Below are positions 1 through 11,982 of a stretch of DNA of 64,000 nucleotides, piece by piece. Within the stretch, counting starts at the first letter, position 1. Each line of letters opens with the position of its first letter. The DNA is from Endothia cerciana. Lineage: Eukaryota; Ascomycota; Sordariomycetes; Diaporthales; Cryphonectriaceae. The stretch is from contig JALRMH010000038.1 of the NCBI GenBank assembly GCA_026119935.1, forward strand, positions 186,001-250,000, given 5' to 3'. The position numbers were made by a program, and so were the translations under genes. A model generated the notes under the pieces. It was not told the DNA's origin. It searched no databases and worked only from the letters and a program-made list of their open reading frames with translations.

Positions 1-1037
1 CTGTTGGTCCTCGTCAGCCTGCCTCCTCCCCACCGACACCCCAGGCAGTCACTCACTTCTAGTCCTTGCGCTTGCCTCATAGTAAGGTGCACCCCATTGT
101 TGTGAGATAGCGAAAGCCTTCGTCCGCGGTATCTGTCGTTGGTCCTCGAGATCGGCCTTGTTGCCGATGATGACGATGGGCACCTCCTCCTTGTCCTTGA
201 TGCGCAGGATCTCTTCCCTCAGCCCGTACAGCTCTGATAGTGAGGACGGCGACGTGATGCTGAACACTAGAAGAAACCCCTGGCCGTTTTTCATGTAGAC
301 GTCCCTCATGGATGCTATACAGCGTCAGCAAGGCCGCCTCCGACCCGGGGCAGTGTGTGCCATGTCTTACTGAACTGTTCTGTCCCTGCAGTGTCGAGGC
401 TGGACCAGGGTCAGTCTTGTGCGGCTCAGCCGAGACACCTTGTCTAACACAGCAACACACTCACATTTCCAGAACTACTTGCCGTCCCTAATGCCTCACA
501 TCAGTATCGTGAGCCCCAGGAAGGGAGGGGGGGAGGGGGCACGCCGAGATGGGACATTCTTACATCGACGCCCATTTGTTTCTGGTAAGAGTCCTCGATG
601 GTCGGGTCATAACTCTCGATCCACTCTTGGTGGACAAATTGTGCTATTGATCGCCCGACCGGTCAGTTTAGCGTTCACATGATCATCTTTCATGTTGGGT
701 TGACAGGCTGGTAGACCAGGGGTCTTAGACAATGCCCATGTCGATGGAGCGTGGTGGGGGGTCCACCCACCGGTTAAGCAACTCTTCCCCACGCCGCCTG
801 AAGGGTGAGAAAAGGGGGCTGTTAGCCAAATCTGCACGCCGCGGCCGCCAAAGTTTGCGGCCAGGCGAGGATACCCGCAACGCAGGTGACGAGGTCAGAT
901 TGCTCACCTGCTCCGAGGACGACTACTTGAAACTCGCGACTTCAAGGCACACCTAGTTAGAATTCGTCTGATAGGCGAGGGGGGCGTACGAGATTGGGCG
1001 GGCTGGTGACTCACAAAGCTTGGTATCTTGACGGCAT
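1..1037 (-). CDS. RSR1: Rsr1/Bud1 (Krev-1-like) Ras-family GTPase, 5' part
   Basis: Small GTPase that acts at the plasma membrane in polarity and site selection. Seven exons are visible: 1037-1015, 939-908, 797-771, 643-564, 487-465, 399-371 and 314-57; the gene continues beyond the left edge. All joins keep frame. The protein starts MPSRYQAFRE and carries the P-loop GAGGVGKS split by an intron, the effector loop YDPTIEDSY, the switch II segment LDTAGTEQF, the NKAD box and the SAR(T) box. The QGFLLVFSIT stretch and the SSLSEL segment are typical of the Rsr1/Rap branch rather than Ras1. The 3' part, including the CaaX box, lies outside the window. Five of the exons are only 23-32 nt. The start is the first ATG with correct phase; upstream lies a long CT/GA microsatellite. 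Identification is from conserved motifs; the orthology to Rsr1 is well supported. Confidence 0.93.
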
Positions 1038-1137
1038 ATTCTCGACCCGAACAGCACCTGCATCAAGCCTGACTCGGAGGAGCCAGGCAGTTCAGGAAGG
1101 GGGGAGGGGGGGAGGAGTGAACAAGAAAAGACAAGGC

Positions 1138-1149
1138 CTCTCTCTTCCC

Positions 1150-1181
<32 letters not shown>

Positions 1182-1186
1182 CTCTC

Positions 1187-1217
<31 letters not shown>

Positions 1218-1296
1218 CGCACTCTCTCTCTCGCACTCTCTCTCAGAGTCACTCTCTCTCTCTCCCTCTCTCTCTCTCCCTCTCTCTCTCTCTCTC
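1138..1296. repeat. CT-dinucleotide microsatellite
   Basis: About 160 bp of nearly pure CT repeat with a short CA block and a few interruptions, about 100 bp upstream of the RSR1 start codon. On the gene's own strand it is a GA tract, so it may lie in the promoter or 5' leader of RSR1. Confidence 0.95.
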
Positions 1297-3299
1297 GGGC
1301 AGAGCGATGCACCTCAGGTCTGAACCGAACGGCCTCCACCAAGGCTGTTCAGTCCAAGTGCGGGAGGGTCCCCGGGCGGGCGGTTTCGACGTCCCGGACC
1401 GTACAGACTTCGGCATGCAGTGGTGTCTCGGTAGCGAGGAACTCTCTCAGAAAAGATTCGAGATTGATCGAGTGCGGGCAGACAGTCGGGGTCCAAAATT
1501 CAGTGACCGTTGCCAAAGGACCCTGAAAGTTGCAGGCGCGTAGACCCTTGCGAAGCTCAAATTTTTGGGGGCTGGAAGCGGGGGGGGGGGGAACCGGGGT
1601 CGGCAAAAAAAAAAAAAAAAAGGGTTGACACCGAGAGAAGACGCGGAAGCCGAGTGGATGGGGCCGGCGTCTCGGTACAGCAGGATGGCTGGTGAGCTGG
1701 CGATCGGCGAGGGCGGTCGACGGTTCGAGGTTCGAGCTTAGCGTGCCGTGCCTGACCTAATAAGCGTTCCCGGCGTGCGAGCTTCGTCGGGGGGAGAAGC
1801 TGCGAAACCAGAGCCAAAATTGTGCGCCCGACAGGTGTGCGGGATGTGCGCTGGGAGGGTTTTCCCAAGGTGCGATGCAGGTCCGTAGTGAGGACAGGCC
1901 GTCCTATCCCGGGGGGTTGGTGCCGAGCCAGATGCCTCGCTGGCGTCAATTGGTGGAGGGACGGTGCTTTATACGTGGTCGTACCAGGAAGGATCAATAT
2001 CTAGAAAAGTCCTCGGGTGGAATTTGAAAATGGAAGAGGACCAAAGAGCGTCGGGATGGTGTGGGAGGAGGTCGCGCCTCCGGTTGGCAGCCAGATCGTG
2101 TGCACTCCCAACAAGGCCGCCGGGGGGAGGTCGAAGGTCGACGGAAGGATGAAGGATCAGGACTCTTCACCCTCTGCAAGCATGGACCGGTACGAACCTG
2201 ATATGGTTGAGGTGTTCCCGGCTGGGCTGCTCACCTAGTCATGTATGTACTTCGATACGGCGGCCCAGGGATCAACTGCGGTGCCCTGCTGAGGTCTCCG
2301 GGAGCCAAGGACACCCTTGACTGACGGATTCCCGTAATGGCAAGGTTAGGGACGCAATCTGTGCGGTCAGGCACTCGGAGCCCGTGAGAATGCTGGGCCA
2401 GTTGAAGATCGGGCCAGGGACAGTCCCGGTCGCCAGTCAGCGACTTACAGACGGACGGGGAGCAGGCGGTCGAGGAGACAAGGCGGCCGTGACAGGGCTG
2501 TCACTAATCAGGGCGCCGATCGGCCGTGTTTGTTGGCGGCAAACGGTGTGCAGCAGAGGTGAGAGGCCACAAGCTTTCCCACCACACAGACAGAGAGAGA
2601 GAGAGAGGGGGGGGGGGGGGAGAGGCTGGTTCGGCTGGGCTGGCGCCAGGTAGAGGAACCCGAGACAGGGGACACAGGCAGAGACAGGCGAGTGAGGCTC
2701 CAGAGAAAGGCAGAGCAGTACCTATGTATGCATGCCGAGGAGGAAACAACCCGTCCAATGGAAATACAAGGCTTCGACCGGTCAGACGTAGCGGACAGAA
2801 AGGGACCACAAGCGACGACAGGGGAGCTCCGTGAAGGGAAAGAAGGCGGCCTGAGGATCTACCTTAGGAGAGGTGTGAACGCAAGAGGGGTTCGGAACTG
2901 ACGTAGGGGCGGCCGTTAAGGAAGAAAGATTTGAAGGGATCCGACCCGAGCGTCGAGGTCGAAAAAGGAAGCGGAGCTCTGTGGGTGAAGCGTGAGGGTG
3001 TGTGTACTATGAGGGCGAGTATGTGTGTGCGCCGCCGTGTCTGGATCCTGCCCCAGCGCTCTCCCTCTGTCTCTCCCCCTCTGGCCCCCCCCTCCCTCTC
3101 TTAATTGTGGACTGGGACTGTTTAACATGGACGTTGGCGACGGGGCTGTCGACCAGAAGTAATTGGGCATTTTGAGGAATTCTCCGGGGCGGCAGCTACC
3201 AATGGTCTCCATTTTACTACTACCCCTGCTCTGGCTTATGATTATTTCCATCCTTTTGTGTTCCTGCAATGAATAAAATAAATAAATAAAAATTAATTT

Positions 3300-3480
3300 C
3301 TTTCTTTGTTTCTTTGTTTCTTTGTTTCTTTCTTTTTTTCTCTTTTTTCTCTTTTTTTTTCTTCTCCTCCTCCTCCTCCTCCTCCTCCCCCCTCCTCCTT
3401 CTTCCTGTTTTCTTCTTGTTTTCTTCTTTTTCTTCTTCTTCTCGTCCGGTCCCCCCCCCCTCCTTCTTGTCTTCTTTTTC
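3300..3480 (+). repeat. Homopyrimidine T/C tract
   Basis: Roughly 180 bp consisting almost only of T and C, built from imperfect TTTC, TCC and TTC repeats. It gives rise to spurious low-complexity open frames rich in Phe, Leu, Ser and Pro. Mirror-symmetric homopyrimidine DNA of this kind can adopt triplex structures, but nothing here shows that it does. Confidence 0.85.
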
Positions 3481-4158
3481 GAATCCCTCTCCCTGCCTGC
3501 TACCCGCTCGCCTGCAATGGACAGAGCACGCTGTGGGTCATCGAGAACTTGTAATCACCTTTTGGCCCCATCCTGTCCTGTCTCGTTCGTCCTCCCGAAC
3601 ACGCTACTGTACAAAGAGCCCCCGAGGTGCAGGCGCTCGAGGGCCCCACCGTGGGTGGTCCACCCCTTAGTGCCAAGGGCTCTGAATCTCAGGGCGCACC
3701 TCATGTGCCCAAGTGGGCTGGGCCGAGCTTTTTGGGGCCCGTTTTGTGCCGGCTGGCCCCTCCGACCACGGCCTGGACCAACCACGAACGGCTCCCCAAG
3801 CGAGTCAGCTGCAGGCCACCCGCTTTCCTGTCTTCCCCGGAGAGCCCCTGGAGGCCAGATGGTTAGGGCCCACCCATGCTCGATAGTCAGAACGTTGATA
3901 GAAGAAAAGAAGAGAAGAGTTATCAGAAGGAGAAGGAAAGGCAGGAAAAAGGAAGAAGAAAAAAAGGATTTCTTCCCTCCAAGGCTCCCCCCCCCCCCCT
4001 CCCCACTTACCACTTTTCTCCACAGTGCAACGATCCGTGCCCACACCTCGCTTGCACACACACACACACACACACACACCAAGTCACCGACAACCCGTCT
4101 CAACCCGCCCCAATGTTGAGTAAAACGATCCACCCCTCCACCTCGAAACCTTGTCGCC

Positions 4159-4788
4159 ATGCACAACTCGGCTCCACAATACCAGAGCTTCTGGGCTGCT
4201 TTGGGAAATGCCGTCTCCCCTCCAGGAGGATCGCCTCGACCTCTGTGTGGCTACCATGGCGTTGGGTACGATCCCGAGCAGGGAGGAAAGGCGGCATCCC
4301 CAACCCATCCCCAAGCAGGAGCTCTGTCCATGCTAGGCCCTCTCGAGGACGATCGTCTCGACGAGGCTCCTCCCGCTGCACAGAAACCCTCGACACCGGC
4401 TGCCATAGCACGTACCGGATCACGCCGTGGGTGCTCCCCACGCGCCACGTTCAATACCGCACAGGGCCGGCGGCCGTTTTTTTCGTCGTCTCCTCACCGG
4501 CGTGTACGGACGAGAGATCTGACCTCTATGGCGCCGCTCAGGGCTTCCAGGTGCCGGAAGTCGCGCTCGCCTTGTGGGCTGCGAGCCGACGAGCAGACGT
4601 CAATGGCGTCTGGTCCACAGTACTGTTGTCTGGCCCACAATATCATTGACGCACAACCGCTCCGACCGCAGGCATTCTCATCTCGAGAACAGGATCGAAA
4701 CAGACGCCGCTTCGAGCGGCTCTTGTCCTCTACACGCAGTCGGGCATGGCCAATCCTGGGTTCAGAGCCGATCCGCCTGGTACCATGA
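4159..4788 (+). CDS. Doubtful open frame, 209 codons
   Basis: An ATG in a reasonable context (GTCGCCATGC) follows a pyrimidine-rich, leader-like sequence. The first 50 or so codons look protein-like (MHNSAPQYQSFWAAL at the start), followed by a Pro/Ala/Ser-rich stretch. Beyond about 4460 another frame looks more protein-like, so either an intron is missed or the frame is fortuitous. No domain, signal peptide or membrane segment is visible and I do not recognise it. It sits in a gene-poor interval and could equally be noncoding. Confidence 0.2.
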   Translation: MHNSAPQYQSFWAALGNAVSPPGGSPRPLCGYHGVGYDPEQGGKAASPTHPQAGALSMLGPLEDDRLDEAPPAAQKPSTPAAIARTGSRRGCSPRATFNTAQGRRPFFSSSPHRRVRTRDLTSMAPLRASRCRKSRSPCGLRADEQTSMASGPQYCCLAHNIIDAQPLRPQAFSSREQDRNRRRFERLLSSTRSRAWPILGSEPIRLVP

Positions 4789-7766
4789 GAGGACGGGCTG
4801 CTCCTTGCTGTTGGGATAGTAGCCTGCACTCCTCATCTTCGCAGCTGGGAATCCCTCGAGGCACAGTCTTGCATGGCAACACGGAGCCTTGTCCTGGTCC
4901 TCGCTGTACCCTGCGATCTATGACGAGGCAAGACTGCGTGGGCGAGCTCGGCCTCGTCCTTCGTGGCTAGAAAGCCGCGATCATGCGTACCCGGGATTTG
5001 GGGTCAGCATGTGCTTCCCCTTTGGCGGCAAGGTCGCTCCGAACCCCAAAGTCCCCAAGCCTCGAGGCCTCTTTGATACAACGGCCGAGGTGGTTCTGGG
5101 CTTGGCTCTTTGGCTTCGCGGCAGTACTCTCTCCTCCAAAGCTCCTTTGCCAGCTCAGCCCAGCCCGGCTTTTCGTGGAAACTCCTGGTGACCATCTTAA
5201 GGCCCCTCCATGGACGTATTGTTCGTTAGTTCTCGGTGCCACTGAAGCTATTGTTCGATCTCGCCGCCAGATACACTCAACACGTGTCCCGGTCTTGTCA
5301 CAATCAGATATGCCGGGTCGGGCTGTCTTTATGAGTTCTGAGCCCGCAGCATGGCGAAGCCCGAACAACGTCGTACAGTCTGGCAAAGTACGCAGTACGT
5401 CAGGGGGACCCCGGAGGCTCACCGCGGGTACTACTCAGTGCTCGCAGTCGGCAGGTCAGAGCAGTAAGGGGTGACTGGTGATCCCCAATGCGTAAGTGAG
5501 ATGGAATCTTTTCAGGGTCCTCCCAATATGCCAGATGTCCACGAGCAACGCTAGTCAGTCAGCTCCAATTGGGATGGGGGGTGAAAGGCACCCAGCTCCT
5601 TCTTCCCTGTAGTGGACCACTGCAACGGCGCGGCTCTCGTCCTCTTCTGGCTTACCACTTCGCGCGCACGCTTGCCCCTTCAGGGAGCCCTCCCGCTGGG
5701 GAATTGGCCCTTCCTGCAAGGCGCTCCTGTCGTGGCATACACCGTGTCACCCGAGATGGCCCCGAGGGAGGCGGACGCCATGCGCAAGGAGGGCTACGAG
5801 GTGACAGGTCTGCCGCCAGCGGGCGTCTAGCTGCAGTGTCCGCGTGCCGTACAGTGGCCTCCGTTCGGTACCGTTTCCACCAGCGTGCCAGCGCATCGGT
5901 AGCCCCGAACCGTTGGGGCACACTTATGCGAACCCTCCTCACGAACTGTGGACTAGGGGGACGCTACGCCATCTGTACAGGTCTGGCCCTGGACCGACCG
6001 CTGGCACCTCATTCGGGCACAGACTGGCTGGCTGGCTGGCTGACCGGTCCCAAGGCATCGGCACCTGAACTATTGCTATGTACAAAGCCTAAAGGACTGC
6101 CGCTGCAGATCTCGACCGCATCAACGAGCCCCTTCCCGGCGGCTGCTCGCTGATATTGAGCCCCCTCAATCACTCCGTCGTCAACACCAGGCCACGGAGC
6201 CGGACGGGGACGCACCGAGAGGCCCCAGCACGTTACATGCCCACGTAATACGCTGTCGCTGCCGCTGCTAAGTCAAGTGACATGTCAAGAGCATCTGGGC
6301 TTGGCGCGCCCAAGACCTCGGAAGACGTCGGAAAGGGGATCTTGACGTACTGTGCTGGATCGACGACGCCTTGACGCGGTACCGGTGAAGACAATAATTC
6401 TCCTTCTCGCTTGGCTAGGCTGAGAAGTGCCGGCGGTGTCGCAGCCCATGGGAAGCAGCTGCAATGCTGCGGCGTTGTCGTTGTTGTGCAGACATAAAAT
6501 AAGTATCCATCCCTTGTTCACCATGGATAGGAGGCCCGCCTCCCCCCCCCCCCTCCAAGCCGAGTACACGGTGGCCAGAGAGAGTTTTCAAGGCCGAGCG
6601 GAGTCGTCCGGACGTAAAACGCTTGTCGAGACATCGAAGCACCCCACGCGGTACAAGCTGCTGCCACCAAACACAACGTGGCCTCGATGACAGGTCATTG
6701 CTCCTCCTTGCCCTTTCTGCCTACCTCAGTATGTGTCAATGCCCACTGTATCCCTCGACAGATGGTAAAACTCACGCTCGGGGTGGAGGGGGAGAAGTAT
6801 ACTGGATTTATGAATGCATAGTACATGACTAGGTGTTATGCGGCTGACGAGTCCTAGTTGCAAATCCCGACTCACCGGCCTGCGATCCATGCCTCGGGAT
6901 CTTGGCGGTCAGCTCAGAGGTATCGTCAGGTCAGGTCACAGTGATGAGTCGAACTTCCCTCGCCCAGCGGCAGCCGCCTGGTAAAGCCAGCTCCGACTTA
7001 CCAGATGGCGATGCCCCTTGTTAGCAGGACCCTGGCCTGCGTACCATCCCGGCATGCTGGTTCAGCAGCCCGTGGGACGTCTCGCCCGCTCTTTTTCGGT
7101 TCCTGATCTCTGCTCTCAGGGGGGGGGGGGGGGAGAGGCCTGGGCTGCTCGGCATGAGCGAGCCTCGCTACCACTCCTGACGCTCCTGACACTCCTGGCC
7201 TCTTCTGGCCCGTTTGGGCCCAATCTCGGCTACCGGAGGAGGGGTTTCGCGGACGGGGAGGTGAGCCGGCCGTTCGATGTCATGCCTTGAATTCTTCCCG
7301 AGCTCGGCTAGTATGTATAAACTGCCATCCCGTAGACGGCGCCAGCCGGGCCACATCCATGACAGCTGCGGGCCGGGCAGCTCGCCTCACCTGAGTGCTG
7401 CGCTGATCTCCCTCGTTGACCGAATCAACGAGCGAGATCAGCACGTCAAGCTCAGATGGGTGACAATCAGGCCCTTACTTGTCCCTTCGCCAGGCTGGTC
7501 TTCGAGACGGAGTTCTACAGTACCTAGGACTGCTTTGAGCCTGTCTAATCCAGCCACCGGCCCGCACTGGGCTCGGGTGGAGGACCAAGGAGGACACCTT
7601 CACTTCACCGGACCTGCTTAATCTATTTTAGTGGTATGACAACGGGTCCTAGCCGGAAAAGATGCACCTTATTCAGTACATAGCAACGGCGCGAACGGCA
7701 CACGTGCTTGGACCCCGAGCCCTGCCCTTGCGCGACTCCCCAACCGTCGTGTCACTCTGCCACCTG

Positions 7767-8981
7767 CTACACTGTCGAGACAACACCCCGCCCCGACTCC
7801 GTGGTCTCCGCCTCATCACTTATCGTCCGGGCCGGGATCCTGACCAGCTCAGGCGCGGTCCTCAGCTCCGCGTCCTTCTCACGCTGTTCCTCCCCCCTTC
7901 GTACCTTTCGGCTCTTCCTCTCACCGAACTTGAACGGGGTCCCCCGCTCCTCGTGCTCGGCCGCGATGTCTCCGAACGTCTTGCCCTCGGCCGCTGCTTC
8001 TTTCCGGATCTTGCGCGTCCGCAGCAACCAGATGAGGTGGGCGGTGAAGATCCCCAGCTCGAGACAGAAGCTGTTGGGGGGGGGGGGGGAGGGTGGTTCG
8101 TGTGAGCCTTCCTGCCTGCCCGGGGGGAGCCGGAGCTGGACTAGATAGTCTTACCATATTATGTATATGACACCACCGAGGACGTCAAAGGTGTTCTGGG
8201 CGACTGCGATGACTTGTCAGCGAGGGCCGGGCCGGCCGGGCCGTGGTCGGCACCAGGGCTGACATACCGAGGGCCATGAGCGAGAAGAAGGCGCCGCTAG
8301 AGTCCATGGCGAGGAAGATCTATGCTTCCGTCAGCCTTTAGTGGTGCTGAGACCTTCGATAGGGGACCCGGGATGCCATGTACCCAGTTGATGCCGATCA
8401 CACGCCCCCTCCTCTTCCAGATCTCACCATACGGGGGCAGCAGCCCTGCTGCCAACAGGACTGCCGCAGCGATGCCCACGACCATCACAGGAGTCTCGTT
8501 GCCGGCGAGGTAGATCGGCTAGGAGCTCGTGTGTCAGCATGATGCTCATACAAGAGCACACACAATAGCGAAGAGGCCATGAAGGAGGGGGGGGGAGGGG
8601 AGTCAGGCCCACCCGTATCGTCACAACGAGCGCGGCCTCCACGCCACCAAACAGCAGGCCCGTGCCGACGGCCAACAGCATCGTGGTCCAGGTCCTCCAC
8701 TTGCTGTGGTAGACCAGGGTCTGCGCCCAGCTGACGAGGCACAGGGCCATGAAGCACTGCGGCTGCACCTGGATGGGGATGTTGAAGTTCTGCACGATAC
8801 TGTACGCGCCGAAGGGGACGCCACAGAGGGCCCACAGGAACATCATGCTGCCCGGGAGGCCGTCGGTCGACTTGGAGCGCCAGTTGGTCCATATCTGCGG
8901 GACGAGCTGGACGCACCACAGGATGGTCCCTATGGTGCCCAGGACGTCTGCCGCGACGGGGATCGAGGTCTGAGGGGCCAT
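7767..8981 (-). CDS. PQ-loop repeat membrane protein
   Basis: Predicted seven-helix PQ-loop (MtN3/SWEET-related) protein of 302 residues; relatives sit in vacuolar or other endomembranes and move amino acids, sugars or similar solutes, but the substrate here is unknown. Five exons: 8981-8613, 8518-8384, 8319-8268, 8203-8155 and 8070-7767, with all phases consistent and CTGAC-type branch sites. The first PQ loop is visible near the N-terminus (LVPQIWTNWRSKS), and a second PQ-like turn follows GLLPPYGEIWKRR in exon 2. The last exon ends in a long charged cytosolic tail (about 100 residues, Lys/Glu/Arg rich). The acceptor of intron 4 is preceded by a run of C. Divergently transcribed from CMS1, with 1.3 kb between the start codons. 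Confidence 0.88.
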
Positions 8982-10275
8982 TGTGTGGCGGCGGCGTTGA
9001 GGCTCTGAAAGGGGATATGATAGTCCCCTGGGATTAATCTGGATGCCGTCTTCGAATTGTATCGAAATCGTAATCGCCGGGCTGGTTGAACCCCACGAGC
9101 GTGGCTCTAGAGAACCGGCGCCGTCCGCCACACGTCCCTGAAAGCAACGGCTCACACCCGCCGTCGGGACTCCTGGGGGTGACAGAGACGGGAGATGCCG
9201 CCAGTGATAATGCTGTACACCACAGTCGGAAACAGGACGTCGAGCTGGACCATGAGCCTCGGGCCTGTCAGGCGCAAGACGGTTGGCGCTCGCGCGGTGT
9301 GCTAAACTAGCTGACGGAAAAGGAGGCTGATGCTAGTCTGCAAGGCCGAGAACACCACGCACAGGGTGAATCCGGGAAAACCTCAGAAGATCGGGTAGCG
9401 GCAGTCTTTCCACGGCGGTCCTCGTCCTGTCTGGGCTCCAGAGAGGAGAGGGGGGCCAGAGGAAAGGAAGCGACGTCGGGCCCAACAGGATCTGACCTCG
9501 CCCGCCCACAAATCAGTCATCGACCGACCGGGCAAAGCAAAGGGTGTACATAGTACTATTTCCGGACCGCTCGCCCCACAGAGCAAGTCCTGTGTACGGT
9601 ATTAATCGGCGGCCACAGGGGGATCCATGACGTTTGGGGACTAAAGTGCCGGTCACGGTTCGGGCCTTGCTCTCTTAGAGGGCCCCTCCATCTGATCCGG
9701 ACCCGGGCTCGATGTGCGGTGTGTGTGTTCCGGGTCTTGCTGGGTGAGGAAATCCTTTGCCTTGGGTCGTGATGGCGGTCCTCTGTCAACTCGTGACTGG
9801 CCCTCCGCCTCGGCTGTGGCGAGGTGATGTGAAGTCCCTATGTCCCTAACCCTAAACTCAGGTATAGAGGGATGTTCTCGCACTGTACTGCACTATTTGC
9901 TGTGTGCTACACCCTCACGCAGTAAAGCGCTCCAAATCGCACAGTGCCTGAAACTCTCAGGAACTGTGTCCTCCAGTTTCCAACATGGATCATGGGAAAT
10001 CTCGCTGGCAAAACTTTTGATGGTAGCGCTCTCTTTGTTGAACAGGGAAGGTCGGCCACTCACTACTTAGTTTGTATCAAGAGGATGAGATATTTCGAGC
10101 TTTGATCTCATACATAATCCCCTCGTCCCCTATCGACCCTGCTCTTCTCGCAAGACATCCTACTGCCCCCCACCCAGAATCAACTACAACCCAGCCACCA
10201 CAAGGTCTTTTGTTTCCCTCCCTGTGAGCAAGCCGGTCCTCACCTGCACTCGCTCATCCACAGCGCAAAAGAGAG
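8982..10275. other. Divergent intergenic region (PQ-loop gene / CMS1)
   Basis: Holds the promoters of the two flanking genes. The CMS1 side (about 10120-10270) is C/A-rich with CAACCCAGCC-type sequence typical of fungal leaders. No further gene was recognised. Confidence 0.6.
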
Positions 10276-11339
10276 ATGTCGGGTTCAGCAGCGCAGAAGC
10301 CCACCCCCACCAGGTCAACAGGGTCCAAGAAGCGCAGGGCTCCCGCAGGAGACGAGGACAATAATGCCCAGCCGGCGGCAGCAGCGCCCGCCCCCAACAA
10401 GAGGCCCAGGCAGAAAAAAAGCCGCCGCCCGGATGCCGAGGACGAGGGTGCCCTCCTCGACCTCGACCTGGGCGTCAACACCATCTTCGGCCGCATGGAC
10501 CCGGACCTGCTCGCCGACCACGTCGCCGCCTGCACCAAGCGCTTCGGCGCCGACCTGTCCCCCGTCGAGCTCTCGGACCTGTACGTCCCCGCCGGCGCGG
10601 TCAGGGACACCACCGCCTTCGCCGGGCCGAGGGTGAAGGAGAACCTGGCGGGCTTCCTCGAGGAGTTTGCGGCCGGCGAGGGGCAGGGGGCCGGGGGGGG
10701 CAGGGAGGAGGAGAAGAGGCGGCTGGGGACGGCGCCCAGGAAGTGTGGCAGCCCGCACACCATCGTGGTGGCGGGCGCGGGGCTGAGGGCTGCGGACCTG
10801 GTGAGGTGAGGCTGCACCCTGCCGCGTGCGAGGGAGAAGTGGGGGAGACCGTGTGCTGACGGCGAGACAGGGCGACGAGGAAGTTCCAGAAGAAGGAGAG
10901 CGTGGTCGCGAAGCTGGTGGGTCGATATGCTCCTCGTGTGGTGAGGGATAACGTGCTCACCCCGGTCACACAGTTTGCGAAGCACTTCAAGGTCGCAGAG
11001 CAGGTCGAGTTCCTCAAGAAGAACAGGATGGGCATCGCTGTCGGCACCCCGGCGCGCCTGACGGCCCTACTGGACGATGGTAAGTTCCATGCCCGATATG
11101 TTGTATTCCTTCTCCTTCTTTCCAGCTACACCCAAGATGTCCTGATGTTCCTGGCAGGCGCACTATCCATTGAGCACCTCAGACGAATCGTCATCGACGC
11201 TTCGCACATCGACCAGAAGAAGAGAGGCATCATGGACATGAAGGACACGATGATGCCGCTCGCCCAATGGTTGACGAGGAAGGAGTTCAAGGAAAGATAT
11301 GGCGACCCGGATAGGCCCCTGGACCTGCTGTTCTTCTGA
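10276..11339 (+). CDS. CMS1: Cms1-like ribosome small-subunit assembly factor
   Basis: Cms1/CMSS1 family protein of 287 residues, associated in yeast with the 90S/SSU processome in the nucleolus. Four exons: 10276-10805, 10871-10916, 10974-11079 and 11158-11339; all joins keep frame and the stop TGA is at the end. The N-terminus is a basic, Ala/Pro-rich tail with KKRRAP and RPRQKKSRR clusters, likely nuclear or nucleolar targeting. The conserved helicase-like remnant follows: HTIVVAGAGLRAADLVR, the FQKKESVVAKL segment, VGTPARLTALLDDG and the family signature RIVIDASHIDQKKRGI. The start is the first ATG after a pyrimidine/C-rich leader (GAGAGATGTCG). Assignment rests on the strongly conserved C-terminal half; the N-terminal tail is variable in this family. 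Confidence 0.92.
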
Positions 11340-11982
11340 GGACTGTAGAACATGGCCTGGTCTCAGTTGGATGGAGATAGCCCCCATGAGCGGTGCTATT
11401 GGGATACGATGATGGGAGGAGGAGGATGGCGGCCTAGGCTCAGGAGGATGACGCCAGGGCTCAAGTCCAGTGGCGTGCACAAGTCGGTGCAGTAGCCAGT
11501 GTCAGCAACATCAACCTCGAACCTCGGCGTGGCAGGAAAAAGAGCTTTGAGGAACGGTCCTTGGGCTTCAGTCGGGTCTAGGAAAGTCACAGCTTCCCTT
11601 CGAGATCCGGCACCATCAAGGGCGTTTCTGGAGTTATTAGAGAGAGGCTGGCCCAAGAGAACCGATGGATACGCAGCCGGTGTGGGTTTACATGGATGGG
11701 GAGACGACTGACTTCCAGCCAACGATGGCATCCTGGGTCGGGTTGATCAATCACGTCACCGCCAGCCACCATCGAGGGCGCGACAGCTTTTGGCCAGGCT
11801 TGGACCCAAATAGCTAGATGAGAGCTGCTCTCTCGAGGATAGACCCCTTGTTGAGATATATGGTATATCTCAACTTGCTATAGACAGCCCTGCCAACCCC
11901 CCCCCCCCAAAAAAAAAAAAGAAAAAAAAAAGGGAGACGTCCACTCGGCCGTGTTCATCATAAGACAATTTACATTCCTCCA
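11340..11982. other. Intergenic region downstream of CMS1
   Basis: Contains the CMS1 3' region, an inverted TATATGGTATATCTCAAC-like AT-rich segment near 11860 and a C9/A11/A9 homopolymer tract at about 11898-11930. No gene was recognised. Confidence 0.5.

Larger units (their letters stand above)
1297..7766. other. Gene-poor interval, 6.5 kb
   Basis: No gene could be assigned with confidence. The interval holds homopolymer runs (A17 near 1605, G runs near 1580, 2610 and 7122), a long T/C-rich tract (3300-3480) followed about 420 bp later by a purine-rich stretch (about 3900-3968), a CA repeat near 4057-4078, and only short or low-complexity open frames. A coding-like segment on the minus strand at about 7620-7270 (alternating hydrophobic/charged residues, candidate GTAAGG and GTGAGG donors) could be a relic or exons of an unrecognised gene, but no closed model was found. 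Confidence 0.6.

Noticed and set aside
1138..1323. Ser/Leu repeat protein encoded by the CT microsatellite
   Set aside because: Pure translation of a dinucleotide repeat; no gene context.
3322..4119. 265-codon plus-strand open frame
   Set aside because: The first third is translated T/C repeat and the rest is low complexity with a CA repeat; no domain or consistent coding signal.
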